Under the pieces are notes generated by a model. It saw only the letters and a list, made by a program, of their open reading frames with translations. It had not been told where the DNA came from and did no database searches. This document shows positions 26,401-34,595 of a stretch of DNA of 64,000 bases, one piece after another. Both the position numbers and the translations under genes were made by a program. Origin of the DNA: RBG-13-51-18 sp963739395 (GTDB lineage: Bacteria > Chloroflexota > Dehalococcoidia > Dehalococcoidales > RBG-16-60-22); contig CAVUAE010000001.1 of the NCBI GenBank assembly GCA_963739395.1, forward strand, positions 868,001-932,000, given 5' to 3'. Position 1 is the first letter of the stretch, and each line of letters opens with the position of its first letter.

Positions 26401-27417
26401 TCAAGGTTTAATAAGTATCTTAATCGATTTGCCTTTCTTATGCAGTTCGAAGGCTTTTTGGATGTCTTTAAGCGGAACGATATCCGTAATCAATGGTTTA
26501 AGTTCTAGTTTGGGGAGCATGGCAAGAGCACGTGGGAAAGAGTAAGGGGAAACAAAGGTGGAGGTGATAGTCAACTCCTTGGCGTACATCAGGAACGGCG
26601 AAACACCGATTTCCACGTCCTTGCTGTAAACCGCCGCCCAGAGAATAACGCCCTTGTTATCCGCCAGGTTGATGCACTGCTTGGCGGCTTTGACACTCCC
26701 GCTGGCATCGATAACGACATTAAAGCCGCGTCCGTCAGTGAATTTTTTACCGATGGCTTCAATGTCCTCCTTAAAGGGGTCGATGACAACATCAGCGCCG
26801 AGTTTCTTAGCCAACGCCCGCTTTTCCGCGATAGGTTCGGAGAGAAGCGTTTTAGCCGCGCCGGCTTTAAGCGCCATTTCCAGACAGAGTAAGCCAATAG
26901 GACCTCCGCCACATATAGCCACGCTACTGCCGGTGGCAACCTTCGCCTGGTCTATGGCATGCACGGCAACAGACACCGGCTCCAGCAGCGATCCGTTTTC
27001 TAATGATACATTGTCCTGTAAAACATAAATGGCGCTTTCCGGATAAACGGCATATTCCGCAAACGAACCCGATGAACCCTCGGCGGTAAGACAGAAGTGC
27101 TCCATCCCATTCTGGCAGTAATAACAATGGCCGCAAGCGCTGCGGAAATTCATCGCCACACGCTGACCGACTTTAAACTTACCTTTGATATCTTTCCCGA
27201 TGGCAGCAATTGTCCCGGAGGCTTCATGACCGAGGATGCGCGCCTTTTTATAAACTTCCGGCGGCATCAGACCGAATCGCTGCTCCATATTTTCCGGGTC
27301 GGTACCGCAGAGTCCGGCGTAAGCGATTTTCACCTTTATCTGGTTCGGCGCCATGACAGGATCGGGCACTTCTTCCATCTTGATGATGCCAGCTTTTCTG
27401 GTAACAGCTGCTTTCAT
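26401..27417 (-). CDS. Zinc-dependent alcohol/polyol dehydrogenase (MDR family)
   Basis: A 338-residue medium-chain dehydrogenase. Catalytic zinc ligands are Cys37 and the GHE pair at about H63/E64. The structural zinc site is CGHCYYCQNGMEHFC (four cysteines). The nucleotide-binding motif is CGGGPIGLL. It resembles sorbitol, threonine and glucose dehydrogenases. It is 12 bp before the zinc-ribbon gene within the operon. The substrate is probably a polyol or hydroxy-ketone whose product could enter the split transketolase, which is inference. Confidence 0.9.
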   Translation of the reverse strand: MKAAVTRKAGIIKMEEVPDPVMAPNQIKVKIAYAGLCGTDPENMEQRFGLMPPEVYKKARILGHEASGTIAAIGKDIKGKFKVGQRVAMNFRSACGHCYYCQNGMEHFCLTAEGSSGSFAEYAVYPESAIYVLQDNVSLENGSLLEPVSVAVHAIDQAKVATGSSVAICGGGPIGLLCLEMALKAGAAKTLLSEPIAEKRALAKKLGADVVIDPFKEDIEAIGKKFTDGRGFNVVIDASGSVKAAKQCINLADNKGVILWAAVYSKDVEIGVSPFLMYAKELTITSTFVSPYSFPRALAMLPKLELKPLITDIVPLKDIQKAFELHKKGKSIKILIKP

Positions 27418-27439
27418 ATTATTTCCTTATTTAATTTGG

Positions 27440-27922
27440 TTACTTCTTCGGCGGTTTGCCAATCTTTCTAAATTCAATGGCGATACCGCCCAAAGGCGTG
27501 GGGTCGGAATAAAGAAAACCGCCGCCGCCTTCCTCACGGGCTAAAGTCCAGATGCCAATGCCGTTTTTCTTGAAATTAGCGATTTCCGCATCAAGGTCAT
27601 CGGTTAAAAAGCCGATATGATGTAGTCCTTCGCCCGTTTTATCCAGCGTTTCTTTAAGCGCCTGATTACCCTCGGTGGGTTCTAAAAGTTCCAAATCTAT
27701 GTCACCGATTTTAGCAAAGCTGATGGAAGTCTTCCAGGCGGCAGGCTTGCCGTGTAACTCACCTTTGAACGGTATCGTAAAAATGGGAGGTTGCCCCGGC
27801 TTGACGCCCGGCGCGGTAAATGGACCAATCCCCAAAGACTCTAGATATTTAATGGCTTTTTTAATATCTCCAACAACTACGCCTACATGCTGTAGTTTCG
27901 TGAAGGATTTCTTTTTCGCCAT
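27440..27922 (-). CDS. VOC-family metalloprotein (glyoxalase/epimerase-like)
   Basis: A 160-residue vicinal-oxygen-chelate protein with the paired beta-alpha-beta-beta-beta units. The metal-ligand positions are visible as LQHVGVVV near residue 12, LHHIGFLTDDL near residue 97 and AIEFRKIG at the end. Relatives include methylmalonyl-CoA epimerase, glyoxalase I and dioxygenases. It lies between two dehydrogenases of the operon, 22 bp upstream of the MDR gene on the same strand. The reaction is unknown, but an isomerase or lyase role in the same route is plausible. Confidence 0.85.
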   Translation of the reverse strand: MAKKKSFTKLQHVGVVVGDIKKAIKYLESLGIGPFTAPGVKPGQPPIFTIPFKGELHGKPAAWKTSISFAKIGDIDLELLEPTEGNQALKETLDKTGEGLHHIGFLTDDLDAEIANFKKNGIGIWTLAREEGGGGFLYSDPTPLGGIAIEFRKIGKPPKK

Positions 27923-28013
27923 GCCAGTTCCTTTCTACATCTCACAAAATAACGGCGCTGACAGTATCTACACAAGTGTAGCTATACAAAACAGTTGTGT
28001 CAAACCCTGTTTT

Positions 28014-29003
28014 TTATTTCATGAAAGGCATCACGACACCCTTGATATACCCGGGTGTCCTCTTCAAATTGTCCTGGAAGGCTTTATCGATATCTTCCAG
28101 CTTATATTTATGCGTCACCAGTTTTTTCATAGGAAACACGCCTTTTTTTAACGCCCACATGGCGCGTACCAACTCACTCTGGTAATCCGTGGACATGCCG
28201 ATGCCCTGCGGACTATAAATGATGGGCGATTTTATCCAGTTGAAAAGCTCATAGGTATCCGGCGCCTGGTGCCAGCCGACCATGATGATTTTTGCTCGGT
28301 TGTTTTTAATTACCTCGCCGACCATTTTCACACCCGGCGGATGACCAACGACCTCGATAGCCACATCAACTCCCCGTCCATCAGTTATTTTCATCACCTC
28401 TTTAACAACGTCCACTTTATCAGGATTCAGAGTTATCGTCGCCCCTAACTCTTTAGCCAGTTTTAGTCGGCTGTCATCGAGGTCGGCGACGATATATTCT
28501 CTAATCTTAGGACTTGCTACCCCGGCGATAATGCCCAGCCCCATAAAGCCCGCCCCAATCTGAAAAACAAAGTCGCCAAACTCCGGCGTCGCCGTACGAG
28601 TGATGGACACCAGGCTCATCAAGGGTTCGCCAAGAGCGTGTTCGAACGGAATGCCGTCGGGGATTATTTCAATAATGGAGCCATGCCCGCGGGCGAGTCT
28701 ATCGGTGGGATTGCAGACGACGTATTCGGCGTAACAATCGCTGGCGAAGAAGCAGGTTATCCTATCGCCTTCTTTATAGCCTTTAACGTTGTTGCCCACT
28801 TCCGCCACCGTCCCCGCTGGCTCATGACCGGCACGCCGAGGGAAAGGAGTTCGTACAACCGCGGTATCTAAATAAGTAGGCATATCGCTAGAGCATACCC
28901 CGCAGGCTTCTATCTTGACTAGCATTTCGTCGGGACTGATTTTAGGGGTGGGGATATCTCTTATCTCAAACTTGCGGGGGGCAACGATAAAAGCGGCTTT
29001 CAT
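28014..29003 (-). CDS. MDR-family dehydrogenase lacking the structural zinc site
   Basis: A 329-residue medium-chain dehydrogenase, first gene of the eight-gene minus-strand operon. It keeps the catalytic zinc region (ACGVCSSD and RRAGHEPAG), but the four-cysteine structural zinc loop is absent; the corresponding segment reads ITCFFASDCYAEYV. The nucleotide-binding region includes QIGAGFMGLGI. The start has AGGAGGTAAC upstream. The divergence from the other MDR protein suggests a different substrate. The promoter is not obvious. Confidence 0.88.
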   Translation of the reverse strand: MKAAFIVAPRKFEIRDIPTPKISPDEMLVKIEACGVCSSDMPTYLDTAVVRTPFPRRAGHEPAGTVAEVGNNVKGYKEGDRITCFFASDCYAEYVVCNPTDRLARGHGSIIEIIPDGIPFEHALGEPLMSLVSITRTATPEFGDFVFQIGAGFMGLGIIAGVASPKIREYIVADLDDSRLKLAKELGATITLNPDKVDVVKEVMKITDGRGVDVAIEVVGHPPGVKMVGEVIKNNRAKIIMVGWHQAPDTYELFNWIKSPIIYSPQGIGMSTDYQSELVRAMWALKKGVFPMKKLVTHKYKLEDIDKAFQDNLKRTPGYIKGVVMPFMK

Positions 29004-29109
29004 AGGATGTTACCTCCTTAGATGAATATAAACGAAAAGCGGTTGTAACTGATTTTACTCCTTCCGCCCTTAGCCTATCAATATCAATTTACCGAGGTAT
29101 AAAAAGAAA

Positions 29110-29152
29110 TACCCCCCGGGGTTCCCGATTTAAACCTGAGTCCGGGGAGTAT
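29110..29152 (-). terminator. Intrinsic terminator after the Thr-rich lipoprotein gene
   Basis: On the minus strand ATACTCCCCGG pairs with CCGGGGGGTAT around a loop of about 22 bases, followed by TTTCTTTTTAT. It insulates the secreted-protein gene from the eight-gene operon. Confidence 0.75.
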
Positions 29153-29183
29153 TCTATCACCTAAGTAAGCTACTAGTTTATGT

Positions 29184-30116
29184 CTATTTGGCAGAGGCAT
29201 TCACATTGATAGCCGCCAAACCTTCAATGGCGACAATGCCGCTTGCCGGAATGGTAACGGTGATTTTGCCGTTGGCATCGGTGGTACCAAGGGACTCGCC
29301 TGTCGTTGGGTCAATAACATTCGCGTTGGCAAGGGGGGCAGAAGTATACGAGAATGTCGAGGAGTTGAATATCCAGGATATCGCCGTCAAAGTTGCGGAA
29401 TTGCCGGATTTGGTTGCTGTCAGAGATTTTGGTGTTGCAGCACCCTGGGTATTGGAAGTACAAATGATGATGTTGTCATTGGCAACGACCGGGGTGGCAT
29501 CGACGAATGTAGTAACCGTCGGTCCTGGTGCGGGAGAGCCGTTAAGAATGATGAACGGAGTGAATGCAATACCCCAGCACTTGGAAATGAGGTAAATCCC
29601 GTAAGTTGCATCAATACCGGCTGCATAGCCATTTAAACCGTCAGCGTAGTACGCCACGTGGGCTGCCTTGAGTGCTCCATCGACAGTCAAATTAGTGACC
29701 GTAACGGGCTGCGCGGCAATTAATAATTCGCCGTCAACGCTGACACTAACATAGACAGTTATGCCTGCCGCTGTAGTCGTTGTGCTAGGCGCTGCTGTTG
29801 TGGTTGTAGGCGCCGTTGTTGTGGTCGTAGGCGCCGTTGTTGTGGTCGTAGGCGCTGTTGTTGTAGTCGTAGGCGCCGTTGTTGTGGTCGTAGGCGCTGC
29901 TGCTGTTGTAGTAGTGGTTTTAGCTGGTGTTGTCGTTGTAGTCTTGGGCGTTGTTGTAGTAGTAGTCGTGGGTTGCGTCGTAGTCGTGGTCTTGGATGTC
30001 GTTGTGCTTGAAGCCGCTGTCGTCGAGGATGATGTCGATGAGGAACAACCGCTAATACCCAATACCAGTGTCAGAATGAGAATTAAACCAACAAATAAGA
30101 GTAAACTACGTTTCAT
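29184..30116 (-). CDS. Thr-rich lipoprotein with a C-terminal DUF4430-like domain
   Basis: A 310-residue secreted protein. The signal peptide ends in lipobox ISGC. Residues about 25-125 are a low-complexity Thr/Ala/Pro linker containing several copies of APTTTTT, encoded by 21-bp tandem repeats. The remainder (about 130-310) has TVYVSVSVDGELL and a later segment typical of surface cobalamin-binding-like or DUF4430 domains, then Ig-like strands. It may be a cell-surface ligand-binding lipoprotein with a glycosylatable stalk. Repeat number may vary between strains. Confidence 0.75.
   Translation of the reverse strand: MKRSLLLFVGLILILTLVLGISGCSSSTSSSTTAASSTTTSKTTTTTQPTTTTTTTPKTTTTTPAKTTTTTAAAPTTTTTAPTTTTTAPTTTTTAPTTTTTAPTTTTAAPSTTTTAAGITVYVSVSVDGELLIAAQPVTVTNLTVDGALKAAHVAYYADGLNGYAAGIDATYGIYLISKCWGIAFTPFIILNGSPAPGPTVTTFVDATPVVANDNIIICTSNTQGAATPKSLTATKSGNSATLTAISWIFNSSTFSYTSAPLANANVIDPTTGESLGTTDANGKITVTIPASGIVAIEGLAAINVNASAK
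29795..29905. repeat. 21-bp tandem repeat in the Thr-rich linker
   Basis: Nearly identical 21-bp units (plus strand GTAGGCGCCGTTGTTGTGGTC) repeat four to five times, coding APTTTTT on the minus strand. It lies inside a gene, with no spacer structure, and is not a CRISPR array. Confidence 0.9.
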
Positions 30117-30184
30117 TATTTCATCTCCTTTTTAATTCTAGGGAGTACTCAATTACCCTAGTAAGCTACCGGTTCGCAAAGCTT

Positions 30185-30481
30185 TTATCCTACAACCTCA
30201 ACCTGTGAGGTGTCGGTGAGAGAGAATGAACCTCCACTCAACGGATTTGAATGAAGTTCACCCGTTATCTTTATCGTTTGGCCTACATACATATCAGCCG
30301 GGAATTTAGACACATTCGACTTTTGAATTTCGATGCCGGTTGTACCTCCTCCAGTACTGGGCGCTCCAAGGAACAACACCCAAAATTCACCCGCATCCAT
30401 TTTTTCATATACCTTGTCTTTTATAGTAACCGTTTTACCGATGTTATTTTTAGCATCCTGCCAAGAGATAACATCACTCAT
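30185..30481 (-). CDS. Small OB-fold-like protein
   Basis: A 98-residue protein with an all-beta pattern: WQDAKNNIGKTVTIKDKV, then IEIQKSNVSKF and IKITGELHSN, ending SLTDTSQVEVV. This resembles nucleic-acid-binding OB-fold proteins. An AAGGAGACAG ribosome-binding site precedes it. It is the gene upstream of the Thr-rich lipoprotein and may be cotranscribed, with 68 bp between. Function is unknown. Confidence 0.65.
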   Translation of the reverse strand: MSDVISWQDAKNNIGKTVTIKDKVYEKMDAGEFWVLFLGAPSTGGGTTGIEIQKSNVSKFPADMYVGQTIKITGELHSNPLSGGSFSLTDTSQVEVVG

Positions 30482-30652
30482 TATTCTGTCTCCTTTTTTT
30501 ATTTTAATTTAGGTAGAAATCGTCTGATTATTCTGTTAAATTCTTCAACCCCCTTTCTTAAGTTAAATTCAAAAATTTTGTATGGATATAGCATTATATA
30601 TTAGAATTATTTAAGAAACAAGTGTTTATTACGTTAAGGTAAGATAATTTTG

Positions 30653-31348
30653 ATGAATTATAAAGAAAAAGACATTTACACAGTTGATATCCCCGTTATT
30701 CTGGATACTCAAGCCCTGGTTAGCTGGCTGCGCAAGGGTAGAATGGGCGACCGATTGGCGGATATAGCGGTAGCGCTGGCAGAAACAGCGCGTAAGCTTG
30801 CCCGCCCCAGGGCAATTTATAAGATAGCCCACCCCCGTATTATCGATAGCTCTACGTTAGATGTCGATGGTACAGTTTTCACCAGTAAAGTGCTTAATAA
30901 ACTCCTCCGCAACCAGGATATGGTTTATCCCTTTATCACCACCATCGGGAAAGAGTTGGATGAGCTGCCTATCTCGCCCCAGGAAATGATGAAGAACTTC
31001 TGCCTGGATAGCATTAAAACCATGATTCTGGTTAATGCCGTCGACTACCTGGCGGAATATATCAGGAAAAAGTATAACATCCCCAGAGTCGCCCTCCTTA
31101 ACCCCGGCGAAATCGAGGACTGGCATATTACCGAACAAAGACCACTTTTCAAATTGTTCCATGACGTCGAAAGTAAAATAGGCGTTTCTTTAACAGCCGG
31201 CGGCGTGATGAATCCGATTAAAAGTCGCTCCGGCTTCATCTTCGCTAACGATACCGGCTTCTTAAGCTGCCAGCTCTGCACCCAGTTGAAATGTCCCGGC
31301 CGTAGAGCGAAATTCGACCCCGAGCTACAAAAACAATATCTGGCGTAA
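30653..31348 (+). CDS. Vitamin B12-dependent methionine synthase activation domain-like protein
   Basis: About 231 residues from the ATG at 30653. The protein has segments matching the MetH reactivation-domain family, such as FITTIGKELDELPISP and LNPGEIEDWHITEQRPLF, and a C-terminal cysteine cluster (CQLCTQLKCPGR) typical of stand-alone versions. In MetH this domain binds S-adenosylmethionine and reactivates cobalamin; free-standing forms are common near corrinoid methyltransferases. The corrinoid protein of this window lies about 20 kb away. A role in corrinoid reactivation is plausible inference. Confidence 0.8.
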   Translation: MNYKEKDIYTVDIPVILDTQALVSWLRKGRMGDRLADIAVALAETARKLARPRAIYKIAHPRIIDSSTLDVDGTVFTSKVLNKLLRNQDMVYPFITTIGKELDELPISPQEMMKNFCLDSIKTMILVNAVDYLAEYIRKKYNIPRVALLNPGEIEDWHITEQRPLFKLFHDVESKIGVSLTAGGVMNPIKSRSGFIFANDTGFLSCQLCTQLKCPGRRAKFDPELQKQYLA

Positions 31349-31427
31349 AACCAGCTTGAATATCCCCAGCAACAATTTTATGATAGGGGGAGTATATTTC
31401 CAATACTCCTTTAAAGGAGGTATGATA

Positions 31428-31814
31428 ATGGCAGAATCTAGATACGATAGATATCGGGTAACGTTAGCGAAGGGCAAGGGCCCCGGCGCCTGGTTGATGA
31501 GTAACGAGCTAATCCCAGGCTGTAATGTGAACATCATGTACAACTGGATAAAGGAACAACCGAAGCCCAACCCGATGCATCTGGCGATGGAATCTCACGA
31601 TTACGACGAGGTTATCCTGAATATCGGCATGGACCCGGAACATCCTGAGTATCTCGGTGGAGAAATCGAAGGTTATATGGGCGATGAACGGCATTTAATT
31701 ACCGCGACCACAGCGCTTTTTATCCCCCGAAATGTGCCGCACGGTCGAGTAACCTGGAAAAAATTTGAAAAACCGCATATCCAAATGGCTATTAAGTTAA
31801 CCGGTAAAATCTAA
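31428..31814 (+). CDS. Single-cupin protein
   Basis: About 128 residues from the ATG at 31428 (AAAGGAGG, 7 bp before). It begins MAESRYDRYR, the signature shared by the window's cupin family. The core has SHDYDEVILNIGMDPEHPEYLGGEIEG-type spacing and IPRNVPHGRV for the third metal ligand. The first histidine of the usual HxH is replaced, so metal binding may be altered. It is 28 bp before the next cupin gene and 470 bp before an SDR gene in the same direction. Confidence 0.8.
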   Translation: MAESRYDRYRVTLAKGKGPGAWLMSNELIPGCNVNIMYNWIKEQPKPNPMHLAMESHDYDEVILNIGMDPEHPEYLGGEIEGYMGDERHLITATTALFIPRNVPHGRVTWKKFEKPHIQMAIKLTGKI

Positions 31815-31842
31815 ACATTACTTAAGGAATAAAGGAGTAACC

Positions 31843-32250
31843 ATGGCAGAGTCGAAATACGGCAAGTACTTAGCAACTATACCTTTTTTTAAAACACCGG
31901 TGGGACCTTTATTTTCCGTAGGGGCAAAGGAGATGGGGGGTTTACAGCTTCACATCATTTACGCCTGCGGTTACAATACCGGTATTACCGGCATGTCCCG
32001 AAAGCCCCATGTGCACAAATACGATGAGGCGGTTTTCTTTATCGGCACCGACCCGCACCATCTGGATGAGCTGGGCGCCGAGGTAGAAATATCCATTGGC
32101 GAAGAGGGAAAAGAGGAAAAACACACCTTCGACAAACCGACGGTGTTAATCGCTCCAGCTGGCTTATACCACTGCCCTATCGTCACCAAGAAAATCGATA
32201 GACCTTACGTTTGCATGGCGGTCTCGCTGACCGGCGAACGCGAGGATTAA
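31843..32250 (+). CDS. Single-cupin protein
   Basis: A 135-residue protein starting MAESKYGKYL, with HVHKYDEAVFFIGTDP for the metal-binding HxH(x3)E motif and IAPAGLYHCPIV for the third histidine. The full set of cupin ligands is present, unlike its neighbour. The short shared end SLTGERED resembles the VSLTGK ends of relatives. It is placed between a cupin gene and an SDR gene with normal ribosome-binding spacing, so the three are probably one operon. The substrate is unknown. Confidence 0.83.
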   Translation: MAESKYGKYLATIPFFKTPVGPLFSVGAKEMGGLQLHIIYACGYNTGITGMSRKPHVHKYDEAVFFIGTDPHHLDELGAEVEISIGEEGKEEKHTFDKPTVLIAPAGLYHCPIVTKKIDRPYVCMAVSLTGERED

Positions 32251-32284
32251 GCATAAAATATATTTACAGGAGGGAATTTTAGAT

Positions 32285-33094
32285 ATGGATTTGAAGGGAA
32301 AAGTAGCATTGATTACAGGCGGCGGCAGAGGGTTGGGTTTAGCCATAGCGCAGCGCTTTTTACAGGACGGGGCGAAAATAGTCATTTCCGGCCGCAACAG
32401 GGAGACATTGGAAAAGACGGCTAAAACAATGCCCAAGGGCTCGGTAGCCGTCTGCCAGGGCGATGTTTCTAAAGACTCGGACGCAAAACGGATGGTCGAG
32501 GAGACGGTGAAGTTCGGCGGCAAGATTGATGTGCTCGTCAATAACGCCGCTTCCGATGTCAAAGGTAAGGCTGCCGACCTCGCGCCGGATGACTGGCGTA
32601 TGGTTATTGGTATTAACCTCACCGGGCCTTTCCTGCTGACGCACTTCGCTATCCCTTATATGATTAAGAATGGCGGCGGTTCGATTATTAATATAGCATC
32701 GCTGGGCGGCACAAGATGCCTGCCCGCCTGCCCGGCATACAACACCGCCAAAGCCGGCCTCATCATGCTGTCGCAGCAGGTAGCGCTGGACTACGGTCAA
32801 TATAAAATAAGAGTCAACGCCGTCTGCCCCGGGGGTATCGATACCGAGCTTCTCGACGAGATGATATTACCACTGGCAAAGACACTGAAGACAGATAAGC
32901 AGGGCGCGCTGAACTACTTTTCTCACAACGTGCCGCTGCGGCGCGTCTCCAAACCTCACGAGATTACCGGCATTTGCAGTTTCCTTGCCAGCGAAGAATC
33001 CAGCTTTATGACCGGCGCGGCATTGCTCATTGACGGCGGAGCGGCGATAGTAGACATTTCCGGCGCGGCAGTCAGTGACGCTGGTATACTTTAA
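32285..33094 (+). CDS. Short-chain dehydrogenase/reductase linked to cupins
   Basis: A 269-residue classical SDR. The cofactor motif is ITGGGRGLGLA, NNAAS lies in the middle, and the active site has a serine in NIASLGG and YNTAK (Y-x3-K). The C-terminal GAALLIDGGAA is usual. AGGAGG precedes the start. It is the third gene of the cupin-cupin-SDR unit. It probably oxidises or reduces a small hydroxy/keto compound handled with the cupin proteins, which is inference from position. Confidence 0.92.
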   Translation: MDLKGKVALITGGGRGLGLAIAQRFLQDGAKIVISGRNRETLEKTAKTMPKGSVAVCQGDVSKDSDAKRMVEETVKFGGKIDVLVNNAASDVKGKAADLAPDDWRMVIGINLTGPFLLTHFAIPYMIKNGGGSIINIASLGGTRCLPACPAYNTAKAGLIMLSQQVALDYGQYKIRVNAVCPGGIDTELLDEMILPLAKTLKTDKQGALNYFSHNVPLRRVSKPHEITGICSFLASEESSFMTGAALLIDGGAAIVDISGAAVSDAGIL

Positions 33095-33104
33095 TACTCA
33101 GATT

Positions 33105-33136
33105 AGGGGCGGCTGGCGTAAAAGCCAGCTGCCCTC
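33105..33136 (+). terminator. Hairpin after the cupin-SDR unit
   Basis: GGGCGGCTGGC and GCCAGCTGCCC form a stem with one mismatch around a GTAAAA loop. The T tract is weak (CATGTTATT), so it may be a weak terminator. Confidence 0.55.
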
Positions 33137-33256
33137 ATGTTATTCTATCCTCCCCAAATACAAAAATCCCCCTTAAATAATTGGGTAGTAGCTTGATTTT
33201 CAATATGCTGCTTCTCTGGTATGGTAGTATTGCATATTCTATACGTGAGGGCAGCT

Positions 33257-34237
33257 ATGAAATTTAAAATACTTATTATCTTGGTGGCGGGGATATTATC
33301 AGTATCTATACTGGGAACCGGGATGGTCTTTGGAAGTAATAAACACTTTTTAAGGGCTAATGATGTCGTAACCTTTAGCGACGCCAACCTGGAAGCAGTC
33401 GTCCGGGAAACCATCCAAAAGCCTGAGGGCGAACTGCATGCCAGCGACATGGAGGGCATTACTACCCTTTCCGCCTGCAATAGGGATATAAGGGACCTCA
33501 CCGGGCTGGAGTACTGTACCAATTTACAGATACTCATGTTCGTCGGTACCAACAACATCAGCGACCTTACGCCTATCCTCAACCTGCCGAACCTCGAGGC
33601 GCTATTCCTGAACGGCGGTAAAATAACATCCATTCCATGCCTCGATGGGTTACCGAAGCTTTCCGGGCTGGTGCTGGACGAAAACTTGATTTCCGATATC
33701 TCCAATCTGAAAGGGCAGTACCGGTTCCAGTGCATCTCCTTAAGGCACAACAAAATCAGCGACATCTCCGGGCTGGCTAACTTTAGCCAGCTGGAAACCT
33801 TGAACATTGCTGAAAATAGCATCAGCGACCTAACACCGCTGGCAACACTCACCGGTCTAAAGTCGCTTTACTGCGACCATAACACGGTGACGGACATCAG
33901 TCCGCTGGCTGGACTGACAGGACTTGTATTCCTAGGCCTGAACGACAACAATATCAGTGACGTCAGCGCGCTGGCGAATTTAACGTCCCTGAACGACCTT
34001 TATCTGCAAAACAACAACATCAGCGACTTGGCGCCGCTCAAGGGGTTGCTGAATTTGAGGGTACTTAACCTGGCTAATAACAATATCAGCGACATCGCGC
34101 CGCTGGTGCATAAGATTACTTATTCCCCGTATATGTCATACCAATACCATCTGGGGGGCAACCCGTTAAACGACGCAGCTATCAATACCTATATTCCGCT
34201 GTTAAGGTCGTACGCAGTGCAGGTTTATCTAAAATAA
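33257..34237 (+). CDS. Secreted leucine-rich-repeat protein (internalin-like)
   Basis: About 326 residues from MKFKILIILVAG at 33257, an N-terminal signal peptide without lipobox. Roughly nine LRR units follow at about residues 85-290, with the pattern NNISDLxPLxxLxxLxxLxL spaced by 22 residues, typical of internalin-type domains. The end has the VHKITYSPYMSYQYHLGG cap. LRRs bind proteins, so a cell-surface adhesion or inhibitory role is possible. No cell-wall anchor is seen. It is monocistronic. Confidence 0.85.
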   Translation: MKFKILIILVAGILSVSILGTGMVFGSNKHFLRANDVVTFSDANLEAVVRETIQKPEGELHASDMEGITTLSACNRDIRDLTGLEYCTNLQILMFVGTNNISDLTPILNLPNLEALFLNGGKITSIPCLDGLPKLSGLVLDENLISDISNLKGQYRFQCISLRHNKISDISGLANFSQLETLNIAENSISDLTPLATLTGLKSLYCDHNTVTDISPLAGLTGLVFLGLNDNNISDVSALANLTSLNDLYLQNNNISDLAPLKGLLNLRVLNLANNNISDIAPLVHKITYSPYMSYQYHLGGNPLNDAAINTYIPLLRSYAVQVYLK

Positions 34238-34337
34238 ACCATATAGCGAACTTATCCTCCCGTTCTCCCTAAAGCGCTCTATCTGATGGGCTGTTGCAGA
34301 GCGTACGCCCACTTGTTAGAATTACACTTGTAGCAAC

Positions 34338-34414
34338 ACCCCAGTAGCTCAGATGGATAGAGCAGCGGTTTCCTAAACCGCGTGTCGGGCGTTCGAATCG
34401 CCCCTGGGGTACCA
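34338..34414 (+). tRNA. tRNA-Arg(CCT)
   Basis: A 77-nt cloverleaf with encoded CCA. The acceptor stem ACCCCAG/CTGGGGT is perfect. The D arm is GCTC..GAGC, the anticodon stem GCGGT/ACCGC has loop TTCCTAA, and the T arm contains GCGTTCGAATCGC. Anticodon CCT reads AGG. Confidence 0.97.
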
Positions 34415-34442
34415 CCAATCCTGATTCCGTATTAACTTATGG

Positions 34443-34471
34443 TTGTCAGCACGGAAAATAAATGTTAAAAT
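34443..34471 (+). promoter_or_regulatory. Promoter of the second CDF gene
   Basis: TTGTCA (34443-34448), a 17-bp spacer and TAAAAT (34466-34471). Transcription would begin near 34478, giving a leader of about 118 bases ending in a terminator hairpin just before the start codon. Confidence 0.65.
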
Positions 34472-34477
34472 AATAGA

Positions 34478-34580
34478 AAAGCTAGGAACAGGCCTCTCTG
34501 TAAAATCAGAGTAACGGCCGGGCCAAATTTAGGCAGCGGAAATCTCGCAGGACCGTATCTATCTTGCGGGATTTTTTTAA
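34478..34580 (+). promoter_or_regulatory. Riboswitch-like leader before CDF transporter (possible NiCo/czcD type)
   Basis: The leader contains AGGAACAGGCC, a hairpin (CTCTG-taaaat-CAGAG at about 34496-34510), CGGCCGGGCC and AGGCAGCGG. It ends with a terminator hairpin ATCTCGCA/TGCGGGAT followed by seven Ts. Repeated ACAGG, GCCGGGC and GGCAGC blocks, and the location before a metal-efflux gene, resemble what I recall of NiCo (Ni2+/Co2+) riboswitches. I cannot verify the match without covariance search. Control by metal-dependent antitermination is inference. Confidence 0.5.
34541..34578 (+). terminator. Terminator hairpin in the leader, just before the CDF gene
   Basis: ATCTCGCA (34542-34549) pairs with TGCGGGAT (34565-34572), followed by TTTTTTT. 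It lies 18 bp before the GTG start, consistent with premature termination as a control point. Confidence 0.8.
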
Positions 34581-34595
34581 TATGGAGAAAACATC

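Noticed and set aside
29795..29905. Regular repeats that could be taken for a CRISPR array
   Set aside because: The 21-bp units are directly adjacent, have no spacers and lie inside a coding sequence.
29761..30135. Open frame coding a Val-rich protein opposite the lipoprotein
   Set aside because: It is the antisense of the Thr-rich linker; its composition follows from the repeated codons, not from a real gene.
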